Positions 8,107 to 16,713 of a DNA stretch of 64,000 bases are shown one piece after another (position 1 is the first letter of the stretch; every line of letters begins with the position of its first letter). The DNA lies in contig NZ_RCWL01000008.1 in NCBI RefSeq assembly GCF_003991195.1, positions 124,599-188,598 on the forward strand. Direction: 5' to 3'. The notes beneath the pieces were generated by a model, which was not told the origin of the DNA, ran no database searches, and saw nothing but the letters and a program-made list of their open reading frames with translations. The stretch is from Gynurincola endophyticus. Its GTDB lineage: Bacteria > Bacteroidota > Bacteroidia > Chitinophagales > Chitinophagaceae. A program made the position numbers and the translations under genes.

Positions 8107-9300
8107 ATGCGATTTTTTTTTGCCGCCGTTCCGGTATTGTTGCTTTTATCTTCATGCCGCTCAGCTTCTGACAAGAAGTTTGATGAACAGATTGTAACCA
8201 ATGCCGTTCATTACGCACATGAACAATATCCTTATCTGATGAAACAAACACCACCGGATAAATTTCCTAAAACATTTGAGCATGATACGGTACGCTTTTC
8301 TAATTCAGAATGGTGGTGCAGTGGTTTTTACTCCGGAAACCTTTTCAGGTTGTTTACGCTTACAGAAGACAGCCTTTTTTATAATACAGCCATTGAAAAT
8401 TTGAAGTATTTAGAGAAGGAACAATATAATACCTCTACACATGATCTTGGTTTTATGATGTATAACAGTTTTGGAAAACTGTACACTTATAAAAGAGATA
8501 CTTCGGTTGCTCAGATATTAATGCAAAGCGCAAAATCGTTAGCCGGTCGTTATAGCGATACGGTAAAAGCGATCCGTTCGTGGAACAGCCGCCCCGACGA
8601 TTTTCTGGTGATTATCGATAATATGATGAATCTCGAATTGTTATTCTGGGCCGCGCGTTATTCTAAAGACACTACCTACAGAACAATCGCCATCAATCAT
8701 GCAAATACAACATTGAAGAATCACTTCCGGCCAGATAATAGTAGTTATCACCTGATTAATTATGATCCGTTAACCGGCAGCATAAAAGAGAAAAAGACAG
8801 TGCAGGGCTGGAGCGATGAAAGTGCCTGGGCGAGAGGGCAAGCCTGGGGATTATACGGTTTTATGATTGCCTACAGATATACGAATGACCTCAATTATTT
8901 AGTGCAGGCCAATAAAATAGCAGACTTTATTTTACAACACCCGCGTTTACCAAAGGATAAAATTCCATATTGGGATTTTGACCTTCCCGACACTGCACAT
9001 GCACCGAGAGACGTATCTGCCGCAGCTATTACCGGCGTTGCATTGTTAAAGTTATCTCGTATGCAAAAAGGGATTGATAAGGGCGAAGAATATTTTGCCG
9101 CATCTTATGAAATCATGAAAAACCTTTATGAGTATTACAGATATCCGGTAGGAGAAGGAGGAGGCTTTTTATTGTCGCAAAGTGTAGGACATTATAAAGC
9201 GGCATCTGAAGTGTCAGTGCCGCTGATGTATGCAGATTACTATTTTCTTGAACTTTTGTTAGAGTGGAAACGAACATTTCATGAACTAAAACTTATATAA
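8107..9300 (+). CDS. GH88 unsaturated glucuronyl/galacturonyl hydrolase, lipoprotein
   Basis: A 397-residue glycoside hydrolase of family 88, which removes the 4,5-unsaturated uronic acid left at the non-reducing end by polysaccharide lyases. The two key aspartates are visible as HDLGF (Asp113) and IDNMMN (Asp171), and the (alpha/alpha)6-barrel motifs QGWSDESAWARGQAW and PYWDFDLP are intact. The N-terminus is a lipoprotein signal (LLLLSSC, Cys17), so it should sit in the periplasm or on the outer membrane. It complements the KDG kinase/KDPG aldolase/hexuronate genes 5 kb upstream, although it is not in their operon. Its 3' end overlaps the convergent DUF3078 gene by 15 bases. Confidence 0.92.
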   Translation: MRFFFAAVPVLLLLSSCRSASDKKFDEQIVTNAVHYAHEQYPYLMKQTPPDKFPKTFEHDTVRFSNSEWWCSGFYSGNLFRLFTLTEDSLFYNTAIENLKYLEKEQYNTSTHDLGFMMYNSFGKLYTYKRDTSVAQILMQSAKSLAGRYSDTVKAIRSWNSRPDDFLVIIDNMMNLELLFWAARYSKDTTYRTIAINHANTTLKNHFRPDNSSYHLINYDPLTGSIKEKKTVQGWSDESAWARGQAWGLYGFMIAYRYTNDLNYLVQANKIADFILQHPRLPKDKIPYWDFDLPDTAHAPRDVSAAAITGVALLKLSRMQKGIDKGEEYFAASYEIMKNLYEYYRYPVGEGGGFLLSQSVGHYKAASEVSVPLMYADYYFLELLLEWKRTFHELKLI

Positions 9301-10221
9301 AAAACCGATTCCCATTGTTTCTTTGATCTGCGTTTTAGGCGGACCTTCCGTTCCGTCTTTATTTACACTTTTGGTGTCATTATCATAAATTACATCGCAG
9401 GTAATGGTCATACTGATATATTTTGAAACCTTGGCCGTCAGAATGTTTGTGCAATAAATATCTATATTCCACGGATCGTGTTTGTAGTTTGAGAATAAAT
9501 CTAAACGTGTTTTATAAGTTAAATTGTCATTGAATTTTTTATTCCAGTTGATACTGGCATAAGCACCGGGTTCGGTGTTTTTTTGTTTACCCGGAGGTAC
9601 ACCGAATGCGCCGATTTTAGCTAGTGAGTCATTTCGAACGACCGTCCACCGTTGAGTAAAGGGAGATAGGAAGATCGAAAAATTAGGATTGGGTTTAAAG
9701 TCAATACCCATAGATAATAAGATATATCCCGGTGCCATGAAATCGGAAGTAAGGATACGGGTACTGTCATTGATATGATTCCAGCCTTTTGTGAATTGAC
9801 TTCTGAAGTTTCCTAATGCAGATATATACCATTTCTTACTTACTTCATAGCCGTATTTGGTGAGATAATCGATACGGTCACTTGATTTTCTGCTACCGCT
9901 GGTAGTGGTATTTACCATACCGAAAGCCAGGTCTATGTTGTGATCCCAGGCATTTACTCCTTTACGATAGGAGCCGTTTAATGACAGGTTACTCGATACT
10001 GCCAACGACCAGTTATCGCCGCCAGCTGCCCAGTTACTGAGTGCGCCCTGATTAACGTTAACATTGTAGGTGCCATTGATTTTCCATCTTTTAGCCGTGT
10101 CAATTGCTGCTGTTTTTAACGCTCTGCTGGCTTCAGTTCTTAAGTTGATAATATTTTTATCTTGTGCATACGCAGATAACACAGATAAAAACAGTATCAT
10201 TAATATGAATACATTTCTCAT
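9286..10221 (-). CDS. DUF3078 outer-membrane-associated protein
   Basis: A 311-residue protein with an N-terminal signal peptide (ILMILFLSVLSAYAQ). The mature part contains NQGALSNWAAGGDNWSLAVS and the alternating-hydrophobic strands, ending in a terminal aromatic (LYKF), typical of Bacteroidota DUF3078 proteins, which are predicted outer-membrane beta-barrels of unknown role. It converges on the GH88 gene with a 15-base overlap, so the two transcripts must read through each other's ends. Confidence 0.8.
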   Translation of the reverse strand: MRNVFILMILFLSVLSAYAQDKNIINLRTEASRALKTAAIDTAKRWKINGTYNVNVNQGALSNWAAGGDNWSLAVSSNLSLNGSYRKGVNAWDHNIDLAFGMVNTTTSGSRKSSDRIDYLTKYGYEVSKKWYISALGNFRSQFTKGWNHINDSTRILTSDFMAPGYILLSMGIDFKPNPNFSIFLSPFTQRWTVVRNDSLAKIGAFGVPPGKQKNTEPGAYASINWNKKFNDNLTYKTRLDLFSNYKHDPWNIDIYCTNILTAKVSKYISMTITCDVIYDNDTKSVNKDGTEGPPKTQIKETMGIGFLYKF

Positions 10222-10297
10222 CTTTATATTGCCTTCTGTTCGCTGAATTCGTTCAATAGACGCTCACAATGGCAAAATGGATGCACCGGGGAGAAAC

Positions 10298-10358
10298 AAT
10301 TGATAATTAATAATTAATTATTTCATTAAAATGAATAGTCTAAATTCTTAATTCTTTA
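10298..10358. repeat. Heptamer-periodic AT repeat, inverted arms (copy 1)
   Basis: Left arm repeats GATAATT AATAATT AATTATT and the right arm AATTCTT AATTCTT, with CATTAAAATG between them. The 7-base period recurs at 20234-20405 and 34393-34460. It lies directly downstream of the minus-strand gene ending at 10356. Confidence 0.5.
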
Positions 10359-11009
10359 GTACGCTATGGTAAAACGTTTGCGGGGAAACTGATGATTTTC
10401 TACTTCATCAATGATGGCTACTGCTAAATCTTCCGGAGATATTCTGCTGCGGCGGTGTTCATCAAATACGGGTTGGTTATAACCTGTTCTGTATTTACCG
10501 GTTCTACCTGTTTTTATACCTGGATGCATTTCGATTGCAGGGCTTACGAAAGTCCAATCTAATTCCTGTTCTTTTTCCAGTTCTGTAAAATAATCTCTTG
10601 CTGCACGCGCAATCGGTTTATATTCTTCAGGAAACTCGGAAGAGTCAACCAGCTGAAGTCCTGGTTTTATTTCTAAACTACCTGCGCCACCCGATACGAT
10701 CAGTCTTTTAACTCCGGCAAGTTTTGCAGCTTCCTGAATACTTTCAGATCCGCTTAAAAAACGTTGATGATAATCGTTATCGGTATTTTTAACATTATAA
10801 GCACTGATAACAATATCATGGCCTTTAAAGATGTCGGATAATTCTTTTGTATTGAAAACGTCGCCCTGAACGATATGTAATTGTTCATTGAAGGTTCCTA
10901 CTTCACCGGGTTTTCTTACTACTGCGGTTATTTCATGCCCTCTGCTCAATGCCTCTTTCAAAATATGGCTACCTACAAATCCGGTAGCACCGATTAATGC
11001 GATTTTCAT
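10356..11009 (-). CDS. NAD(P)-binding atypical SDR / NmrA-like protein (YwnB type)
   Basis: A 217-residue Rossmann-fold protein with the N-terminal dinucleotide motif GATGFVG (residues 8-14) and the second-strand Arg in TAVVRKPGE, which favours NADPH. It lacks the classical YxxxK active site of catalytic SDRs, and ends with the EDLAVAIIDEVENHQFPRKRFTIAY tail common to the YwnB/NAD(P)H-binding group. Family members are often annotated as flavin reductase or epimerase without evidence, so the reaction is unknown. It is transcribed in the same direction as the jet operon, 79 bases after jetC, with no hairpin that I can see between them. Confidence 0.78.
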   Translation of the reverse strand: MKIALIGATGFVGSHILKEALSRGHEITAVVRKPGEVGTFNEQLHIVQGDVFNTKELSDIFKGHDIVISAYNVKNTDNDYHQRFLSGSESIQEAAKLAGVKRLIVSGGAGSLEIKPGLQLVDSSEFPEEYKPIARAARDYFTELEKEQELDWTFVSPAIEMHPGIKTGRTGKYRTGYNQPVFDEHRRSRISPEDLAVAIIDEVENHQFPRKRFTIAY

Positions 11010-11088
11010 AACATTGTTTTCATTATTGACAAAATAGGTTTCGGAAAGTTGCGCACCTGACTGGGTTTAACAGATGCGCAACATCTTT

Positions 11089-14000
11089 CTAATTCAAAGA
11101 TTCTGCCACCGCGGAAGTTAATACCGATCGGTCGGTATACTCCTTAATTGTCATGTTATATACAATGCTATGCCGGTTATTAACTCTTTGTACGAGGTGA
11201 ACAAAAGCAATATAGTTTTCAACGATCTGAATTTTATCACTCGGTGTTACCACCAATAGTTGCAGATGTAATTGTTTACATAGCTCCATCAGGTACGTGG
11301 CTTTTTCCTCATCCTGATTACTGAAGCTTTCGTCAACGGCAATAAAACGCAGACTCCTTGCATTTTGTCCTTCTTTTGTAATACCAAATTGATAAGCAAT
11401 GGCACTACACAAAATAGTATAGGTTAGCTGAGCTTTTTCTCCTCCCGACAGCTGGCCCATCTGACGGTAAGATTTTTTGAGGCTATGATCAGATCTGAAA
11501 ATTTCATCTGCCCAGAATTCGAACCAGTTACGTACATCGAGTACTTTGCTGCGATAGCGTTCATCTTCAGCCAATGCCATAATAAACGGATATACGTGTT
11601 CGTTAAAATGAGCCGCTTTATCTTCAAAACTGCTTTCGCTCCATTCATTATAATCAGTCAGTGCATTAATTAATTGATGTCTGAACTCTTTTATCTGCGT
11701 ATCTACACTGGCTCTTTTTCCCAGCTGGATATAAGTATCGGGAAATTTGTTAAAATGAATACCGCCTAACGAGTCATTTAGTTTTTTTATGCTTTCCTGA
11801 ATATCAGATTCCCAGCGATCAAGATCTTCTTTAAAATGAACGACGTTCTGCGTTACTGTTTCGTAAATATATTTTTCAAACTGCTGTTTGTATTCAGGTA
11901 AACGTTCCTCCTGAATTTTATGTAGCCAGTCTATATATTCGCCGGCATGTTGTATCTGGTCGGGTAGATGTTGTACATCTCCCATCCAGTCAGGAAACTG
12001 TTTTAACAGCTCTGCGCTTGGGTTTTTCAGTTTATAAATAGCTCGTTCAATCTGGTTAGATGATTTCTGAACACTGTCACCAACTTTCTTTGTTCTGTTA
12101 TCCAGTTCTACCCGCAATTCATCGCAGATAGTGTGAATATTTTCCAGCTCTACCTGTTCAAAACGGCTCTGATGTTTGAATTTGAATTGTTCCAGTATTT
12201 CCAGTTCATTTGCCTGCAGCGTGGATAATAATACTTCCAGCTGTGTAATTTGTTGACGGTACTGCTCATATTCATTTTGTGCAATCGCTTTTTTACCGAA
12301 ATGTTCATCCCGATGATTTTGCAGCTGATTTTTTTCAATCACCACTTCTTCCAACTGCTTCGCTAACTCTGAAAGGTATTGAGAACCTTTTTCAAGTTTA
12401 GCCATCTGGTCTACCAGCTTTTTAATCTGTTGTTCCGGAGAAATTGTATCAATCTGCTGGAAGCCCGTATGGTGTTGCAGAAAATGAAACGACTGCCATT
12501 GACTCTGCAATTTTCTTTTCTTTCTTTCTGTTTGCTGCTGCACTTCCTGCGCCGCCGTTAATGACTCCCTGAACTGATTTCTCTTTTGTGCCAGCTGATC
12601 TTTTTTACGGGCATTATTCCACCCCATTACATATTTAGAAGAATCTCCGTAACCTCCGCGATCGTCTTTTTCATGACGGTCCTTCGATTTGATCAAACCT
12701 TCCAATGTGATGGCTTTATCGTATTTTTCGAATTGCTGAACTTTGGTAACGCAGTAATAGTTATAATACTGAATAATCTGTTGTTCCACCCATTCACTGA
12801 AAGGATGGTCTGGCATAAATTCAAGTTTATCGTGAATGGTTTCTGCTTCCGGTAATGTTTTAAAACCCGATGGGTTCACTCTATAGTAAACCAGTTTGGT
12901 ATTGAATCTTGTTTTATTAACAAAAGTGTTGATTTTTTTATAATGTTTTTCAGGAACCAATAATCTGAGTGAAAAACTATACAGGAGTTTTTCTAATGCG
13001 GGTTGCCATTCAAGTTCTTCTGAGCGTACCTGCATCAGTTCTCCTGCAAAAGGAATTTCTCCCTGTTCAATTTTTAATGCATCACAAATCTGTTCTCTTA
13101 CGGCAATCAGGGCCGGAGGTATATTGTTGCGGTGGTGTAATACATGTTCGAGCTCTTCTTCTACCTGTGAAAGCTTCTGTTGTATTTGCTGGATTTCTGA
13201 TTTCGCCGCATACTCATCTTCTTCAATTAACCTGTCTTCACGTTCCAAACGGTGTTGCGATTTACTCAGTGACTGCTGAAACTGGTTATATCCGGCCTGA
13301 GTTAAAGGAATGGATACTTTTACACCAATCTGATCGGCGTGTTGAATATAATGTTGTAATTGCTGTGCAGCGCTATCCAGACTGAGTTGTTGTTGCGAAA
13401 GCTGGTCTCTGAGTTGTTGAATGCGTTTACCGGTTTCATGCTGCGCCAGTTGTTCTTCGAGTGATTTTTCCTCCAGCTCCTGCTTTTTTATTTTTAAAGC
13501 AATTTCATCAATGAGTAAACTATATTGTTGTGCCGCTTCCTGCAACTGAGCACTTTTAATTTGCATCAGTTGATAAGAGCCAAACTTCTTGAATAATGTT
13601 AGCTGTTCTATTTCGTCTTGCAGTTCCTGTAAAATTTTCTTTTGTTCCTGAAAATTTTCATAATGATCGGCAATTGGTTGCAGCAACTGTATTTGTACAT
13701 TGATTTTTTCAATAGCATTTTTGGCGGCAAGTAATTCTTTTAACTGCGACTTTAGTTGCATGAAACTATCTTCCATAGCCCGTGGTTCGAGCATATTGGT
13801 GCGGATGAAATCGTTCAGGTCTCCCAACACCTTGATACCAACTGTTTGGTTGAAAAGGCTCAGTGCCTGGGTACTTTGCATACCCATTACATCAATCATG
13901 CGCTGTGCATATTTACTGGCAGAGTCAAACCATTCAATAGCTCTGAAGCGCCCTTTGTTAAATTGCTCATCCAAACGTTTTTTCCATTTGTTCTGAAGAT

Positions 14001-14499
14001 CAAAAGGTTTGAAATGTTCTTCAACATGAAGCTCTTTATGAGCGATGGCGTAATATCTTTTCAGGTCATTACCTGAAAAATACCTTACCTGGAAAAGAGT
14101 GATTTCCTGGCCGGTTTCATTTTTGAAACCTGCCATCAGAATACTGTAAGCTGCGGCTTTGTTTTCGCGGAGATAAAGTGTTTTAGTGCCGTGGCTATCA
14201 TTTTGATGAATACTTCCGTATCCACCTAATACATAGGTTTCTTCATTTCTATCGCCTTTTTTTTCGGAACCGGAGCTCTGATTATAAAACCTGTTTTTCT
14301 TTTCGGGAACCATCAGTGTTAACAGGGCATCGATAAATGTAGTTTTACCGCTACCGTTAGCTCCCGTTAATAAAGAGGTTTCTCCCATGGGTTTAATGGA
14401 ATGAACTTTTCCGTCAAAAGTTCCCCAGTTAAAAACTTCCATGTATTGTAAGCGGAATCCGTTTTTGTTATCGTCAGTACTAAATACGTTCAGTTGCAT
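11089..14499 (-). CDS. JetC/MksB-like SMC-type ATPase
   Basis: A 1136-residue ATP-binding condensin subunit. The N-terminus has Walker A GANGSGKT (residues 46-53). A long coiled coil, rich in Gln/Glu/Leu, fills about 270-480 and 620-800. The C-terminal head has the ABC signature LSGGEK (1017-1022) and Walker B FIAVDES (1052-1058, catalytic Glu1057). This MukB-like layout without a full SMC hinge, together with DUF4194 and DUF3375 partners, identifies JetC of Wadjet or MksB of the Mks condensin. Its start overlaps jetB by 20 bases. It should form an ATP-driven loop-extruding complex with JetA and JetB. No JetD is encoded beside it. Confidence 0.9.
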   Translation of the reverse strand: MQLNVFSTDDNKNGFRLQYMEVFNWGTFDGKVHSIKPMGETSLLTGANGSGKTTFIDALLTLMVPEKKNRFYNQSSGSEKKGDRNEETYVLGGYGSIHQNDSHGTKTLYLRENKAAAYSILMAGFKNETGQEITLFQVRYFSGNDLKRYYAIAHKELHVEEHFKPFDLQNKWKKRLDEQFNKGRFRAIEWFDSASKYAQRMIDVMGMQSTQALSLFNQTVGIKVLGDLNDFIRTNMLEPRAMEDSFMQLKSQLKELLAAKNAIEKINVQIQLLQPIADHYENFQEQKKILQELQDEIEQLTLFKKFGSYQLMQIKSAQLQEAAQQYSLLIDEIALKIKKQELEEKSLEEQLAQHETGKRIQQLRDQLSQQQLSLDSAAQQLQHYIQHADQIGVKVSIPLTQAGYNQFQQSLSKSQHRLEREDRLIEEDEYAAKSEIQQIQQKLSQVEEELEHVLHHRNNIPPALIAVREQICDALKIEQGEIPFAGELMQVRSEELEWQPALEKLLYSFSLRLLVPEKHYKKINTFVNKTRFNTKLVYYRVNPSGFKTLPEAETIHDKLEFMPDHPFSEWVEQQIIQYYNYYCVTKVQQFEKYDKAITLEGLIKSKDRHEKDDRGGYGDSSKYVMGWNNARKKDQLAQKRNQFRESLTAAQEVQQQTERKKRKLQSQWQSFHFLQHHTGFQQIDTISPEQQIKKLVDQMAKLEKGSQYLSELAKQLEEVVIEKNQLQNHRDEHFGKKAIAQNEYEQYRQQITQLEVLLSTLQANELEILEQFKFKHQSRFEQVELENIHTICDELRVELDNRTKKVGDSVQKSSNQIERAIYKLKNPSAELLKQFPDWMGDVQHLPDQIQHAGEYIDWLHKIQEERLPEYKQQFEKYIYETVTQNVVHFKEDLDRWESDIQESIKKLNDSLGGIHFNKFPDTYIQLGKRASVDTQIKEFRHQLINALTDYNEWSESSFEDKAAHFNEHVYPFIMALAEDERYRSKVLDVRNWFEFWADEIFRSDHSLKKSYRQMGQLSGGEKAQLTYTILCSAIAYQFGITKEGQNARSLRFIAVDESFSNQDEEKATYLMELCKQLHLQLLVVTPSDKIQIVENYIAFVHLVQRVNNRHSIVYNMTIKEYTDRSVLTSAVAESLN

Positions 14500-15061
14500 A
14501 ATTTTCTAATTGAGCTTTAAATTGATCTAAGACTTCACTGTTCACTTTTGCTTTTATCAGCTTTTTAATTCTGAAGCGTTGTTCGTCTGCTATGTCATGA
14601 TGTTCAACTTTTGCAATGAAACCATGATCTTCCATCTTATCAATTACTTTGTCGAGTTCTTTTAAAAACTTTACCCTTGATGCATTTTCTTTAAAAAATA
14701 ACTCTACGTATTCTTTAATATCTTTTCTTTTTCTGATCAGTTCACGATGAGTGGCTTCACTCATTTCATAATCGGCCAGCATTTCTCTTAATAAAATCAG
14801 TACCAGTGATTCTTCAAAACTCAGGGGCCTTTTTTGGGTCCAGTGAACGATTGCAGTATCATCTTCTTCATTAATGATGTGCTGTACAAATGCATAACCG
14901 TCATTTTCGTCGAGCACCAATCGTAACCCCACACTTTGTAAAAAAATGGCGAGGTCAGATTTATACTGTAGTAACTTTTCCCAGTTCGATTGATCAGTAT
15001 ACTCAATCGGTGATTTGAGTAACTTGATAAAAAGGGGAGTATATGGTAATATGTTTGTCAT
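14480..15061 (-). CDS. JetB/MksE-like condensin subunit (DUF4194)
   Basis: A 193-residue protein of the DUF4194 family, the MukE-like winged-helix subunit of Wadjet and Mks condensins. The internal blocks SLVLILLREMLADYE and ELIRKRKDIKEYVELFF are characteristic. It binds the kleisin JetA and the head of JetC. Its ATG overlaps the jetA stop by one base (TAATG), and its 3' end overlaps jetC by 20 bases, so the three subunits are translationally coupled in the order A-B-C. Confidence 0.88.
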   Translation of the reverse strand: MTNILPYTPLFIKLLKSPIEYTDQSNWEKLLQYKSDLAIFLQSVGLRLVLDENDGYAFVQHIINEEDDTAIVHWTQKRPLSFEESLVLILLREMLADYEMSEATHRELIRKRKDIKEYVELFFKENASRVKFLKELDKVIDKMEDHGFIAKVEHHDIADEQRFRIKKLIKAKVNSEVLDQFKAQLENYATERI

Positions 15062-16542
15062 TATTTCTTTTCTTTTTTATTGCTGAACAGGAGGTAAGGT
15101 ACTTCTACAAATTTATTTTTTCCGGCACCTAAAGGAACCAGTTCTGTAGTTTTATCTACTACCTGTACGCTGAGCTGTGGGTCTTTATTTAATGCGAAAT
15201 AGGTTACAACTTCTGCTATACCGTGCTGAAGCGGATATTTTTCCAGTATTTCGAGTAATGTCACCGTTTCTTTATTGTTTAAACTTTCCTGTACTCTTTC
15301 TTTCAGTACTTTTTTGTCAACCATTGTTGTATTCAGCATTTTGCTCAAACGGTCATAATCGGCAATTTCCTCTTTGGCTGCACTTGGTTGTAAGAGTTCA
15401 ATATTTTTTTCACCGGGAAGAAGTGATATCTTACGATCCATTACAAAAGGCATTGTGAGTGATTCGTCTATCTCGATACCCGGTAATGCTTCTTCACTGT
15501 CTCTTACCTGGAAGGCAAGTTCTTTAATGGCGTTAATTTGTTTTCTCAGGCGACGGTGTTTGGTAATTTCTTTTTCGGTAATGATACGGCTTAACTTTTC
15601 AGCCATACGGTCATTGGCCTGACTTACTTTCTTACCCTTTTGCAGTAACTGAGATTTCAGCGAAGCTAAAAATTGCTGGTCTGTATCAATGCTTCTTTGT
15701 GCTAAAACCTCTAGTAATTGGTGTGAGAGTAATTCCCACTCGGTTTGCCCTTTACGTGAAATCAGAAAATCCCAGAAAGCATAAAAGCTGCGTCCCTGAT
15801 CGCTTTCGCGTAATGCATCGTATGCGTGAAAGGCAAATTCAAGAATGGTTGATTTTTGATCGCTGCCTTTGGTATGTTGTTCTACTATTCTGCGGTGTAT
15901 TTGTTTAAAATTATCTTCTACTTCTGTAAAATCACTTAACAGGTCGTAACACATTTTATTAAAAATATGTAAGCGTTCCTGTACCTGCGCATTGGTGTAC
16001 TGGTGCATCATGCTACCCAGTTCGAGTGCTTTGATTTCTTTTTCAATATTGGCTTTCCGCTCTTTTAAAAGCTCGAGTCTTTTTTGTTTATTGTCTTCGG
16101 TATATTCCACCAGGTCTTTCAAATGATGAAACATCATTTTGAAACGACTTTCAGTGCCAACGAACTGACGTTCCTGTAGTTGTTGCAGCCACTGAAAAAC
16201 TTTTTCGGTGTAAGCCGAAAGTTGGTAATGTATTACTCCTTCCGCATCCGGAGTATCTTGCAGAATTCTTTTTTGTACCCAACTGGTAAGGTATTTCCGG
16301 CTACGGGCTTCATCGTCGTCGCCGAATTCAATATGGGTTTCCTGCAGGATGTCTGCGTCGTCTTCCTGTTGTTGTAAGTGAAAACTTAAAGCCTGCACCA
16401 ACACTTCTTCGGTTACCGTACTTTTTTGATCAATCTTGAAAATCTGATACAAAAATGGTAACACCCAATGTGCATTTTTCAATCTCAACATCTGTAATGC
16501 CGGCGATGAAGCCAGCAGCATTTCTAAGGTAGCTTTATTCAT
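15061..16542 (-). CDS. JetA/MksF-like kleisin subunit (DUF3375)
   Basis: A 493-residue DUF3375 protein, the kleisin (MukF-like) of Wadjet/Mks complexes. The N-terminal LLASSPALQMLRLKNAHWVLPFLYQIF is the winged-helix region, the middle is helical (about 160-330), and the C-terminal part carries the second winged-helix region that contacts the ATPase head. Length matches the family. It is the first gene of the jetABC operon, reading away from the divergent subtilase gene, so the 171-base gap at 16543-16713 should hold both promoters. The symbols are left blank because a plasmid-defence role is not shown. Confidence 0.88.
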   Translation of the reverse strand: MNKATLEMLLASSPALQMLRLKNAHWVLPFLYQIFKIDQKSTVTEEVLVQALSFHLQQQEDDADILQETHIEFGDDDEARSRKYLTSWVQKRILQDTPDAEGVIHYQLSAYTEKVFQWLQQLQERQFVGTESRFKMMFHHLKDLVEYTEDNKQKRLELLKERKANIEKEIKALELGSMMHQYTNAQVQERLHIFNKMCYDLLSDFTEVEDNFKQIHRRIVEQHTKGSDQKSTILEFAFHAYDALRESDQGRSFYAFWDFLISRKGQTEWELLSHQLLEVLAQRSIDTDQQFLASLKSQLLQKGKKVSQANDRMAEKLSRIITEKEITKHRRLRKQINAIKELAFQVRDSEEALPGIEIDESLTMPFVMDRKISLLPGEKNIELLQPSAAKEEIADYDRLSKMLNTTMVDKKVLKERVQESLNNKETVTLLEILEKYPLQHGIAEVVTYFALNKDPQLSVQVVDKTTELVPLGAGKNKFVEVPYLLFSNKKEKK

Positions 16543-16713
16543 AACTGATTAAGGGCAAAAAATAAAACTTTTTAGCCTATCTGACCCCAAAAGCGGCTCA
16601 AAAATTATACACTATTTACTCCCGTTTCTTACGACAATTTTTCAGTATCCGGGGTGGTAGAGTGGTGAATATTCTTTATATTGTCTAACAGTTATCCTTA
16701 TACTTGAATTTGT

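Noticed and set aside
12969-13385. A 138-codon frame opposite the jetC coiled coil
   Set aside because: It is antisense to a strongly supported gene, has no family features and arises from the repetitive Gln/Leu codons of the coiled coil.
11089-16542. A complete Wadjet defence system
   Set aside because: Three of four subunits are present, but no JetD is adjacent, so I call only a Jet/Mks-type condensin.
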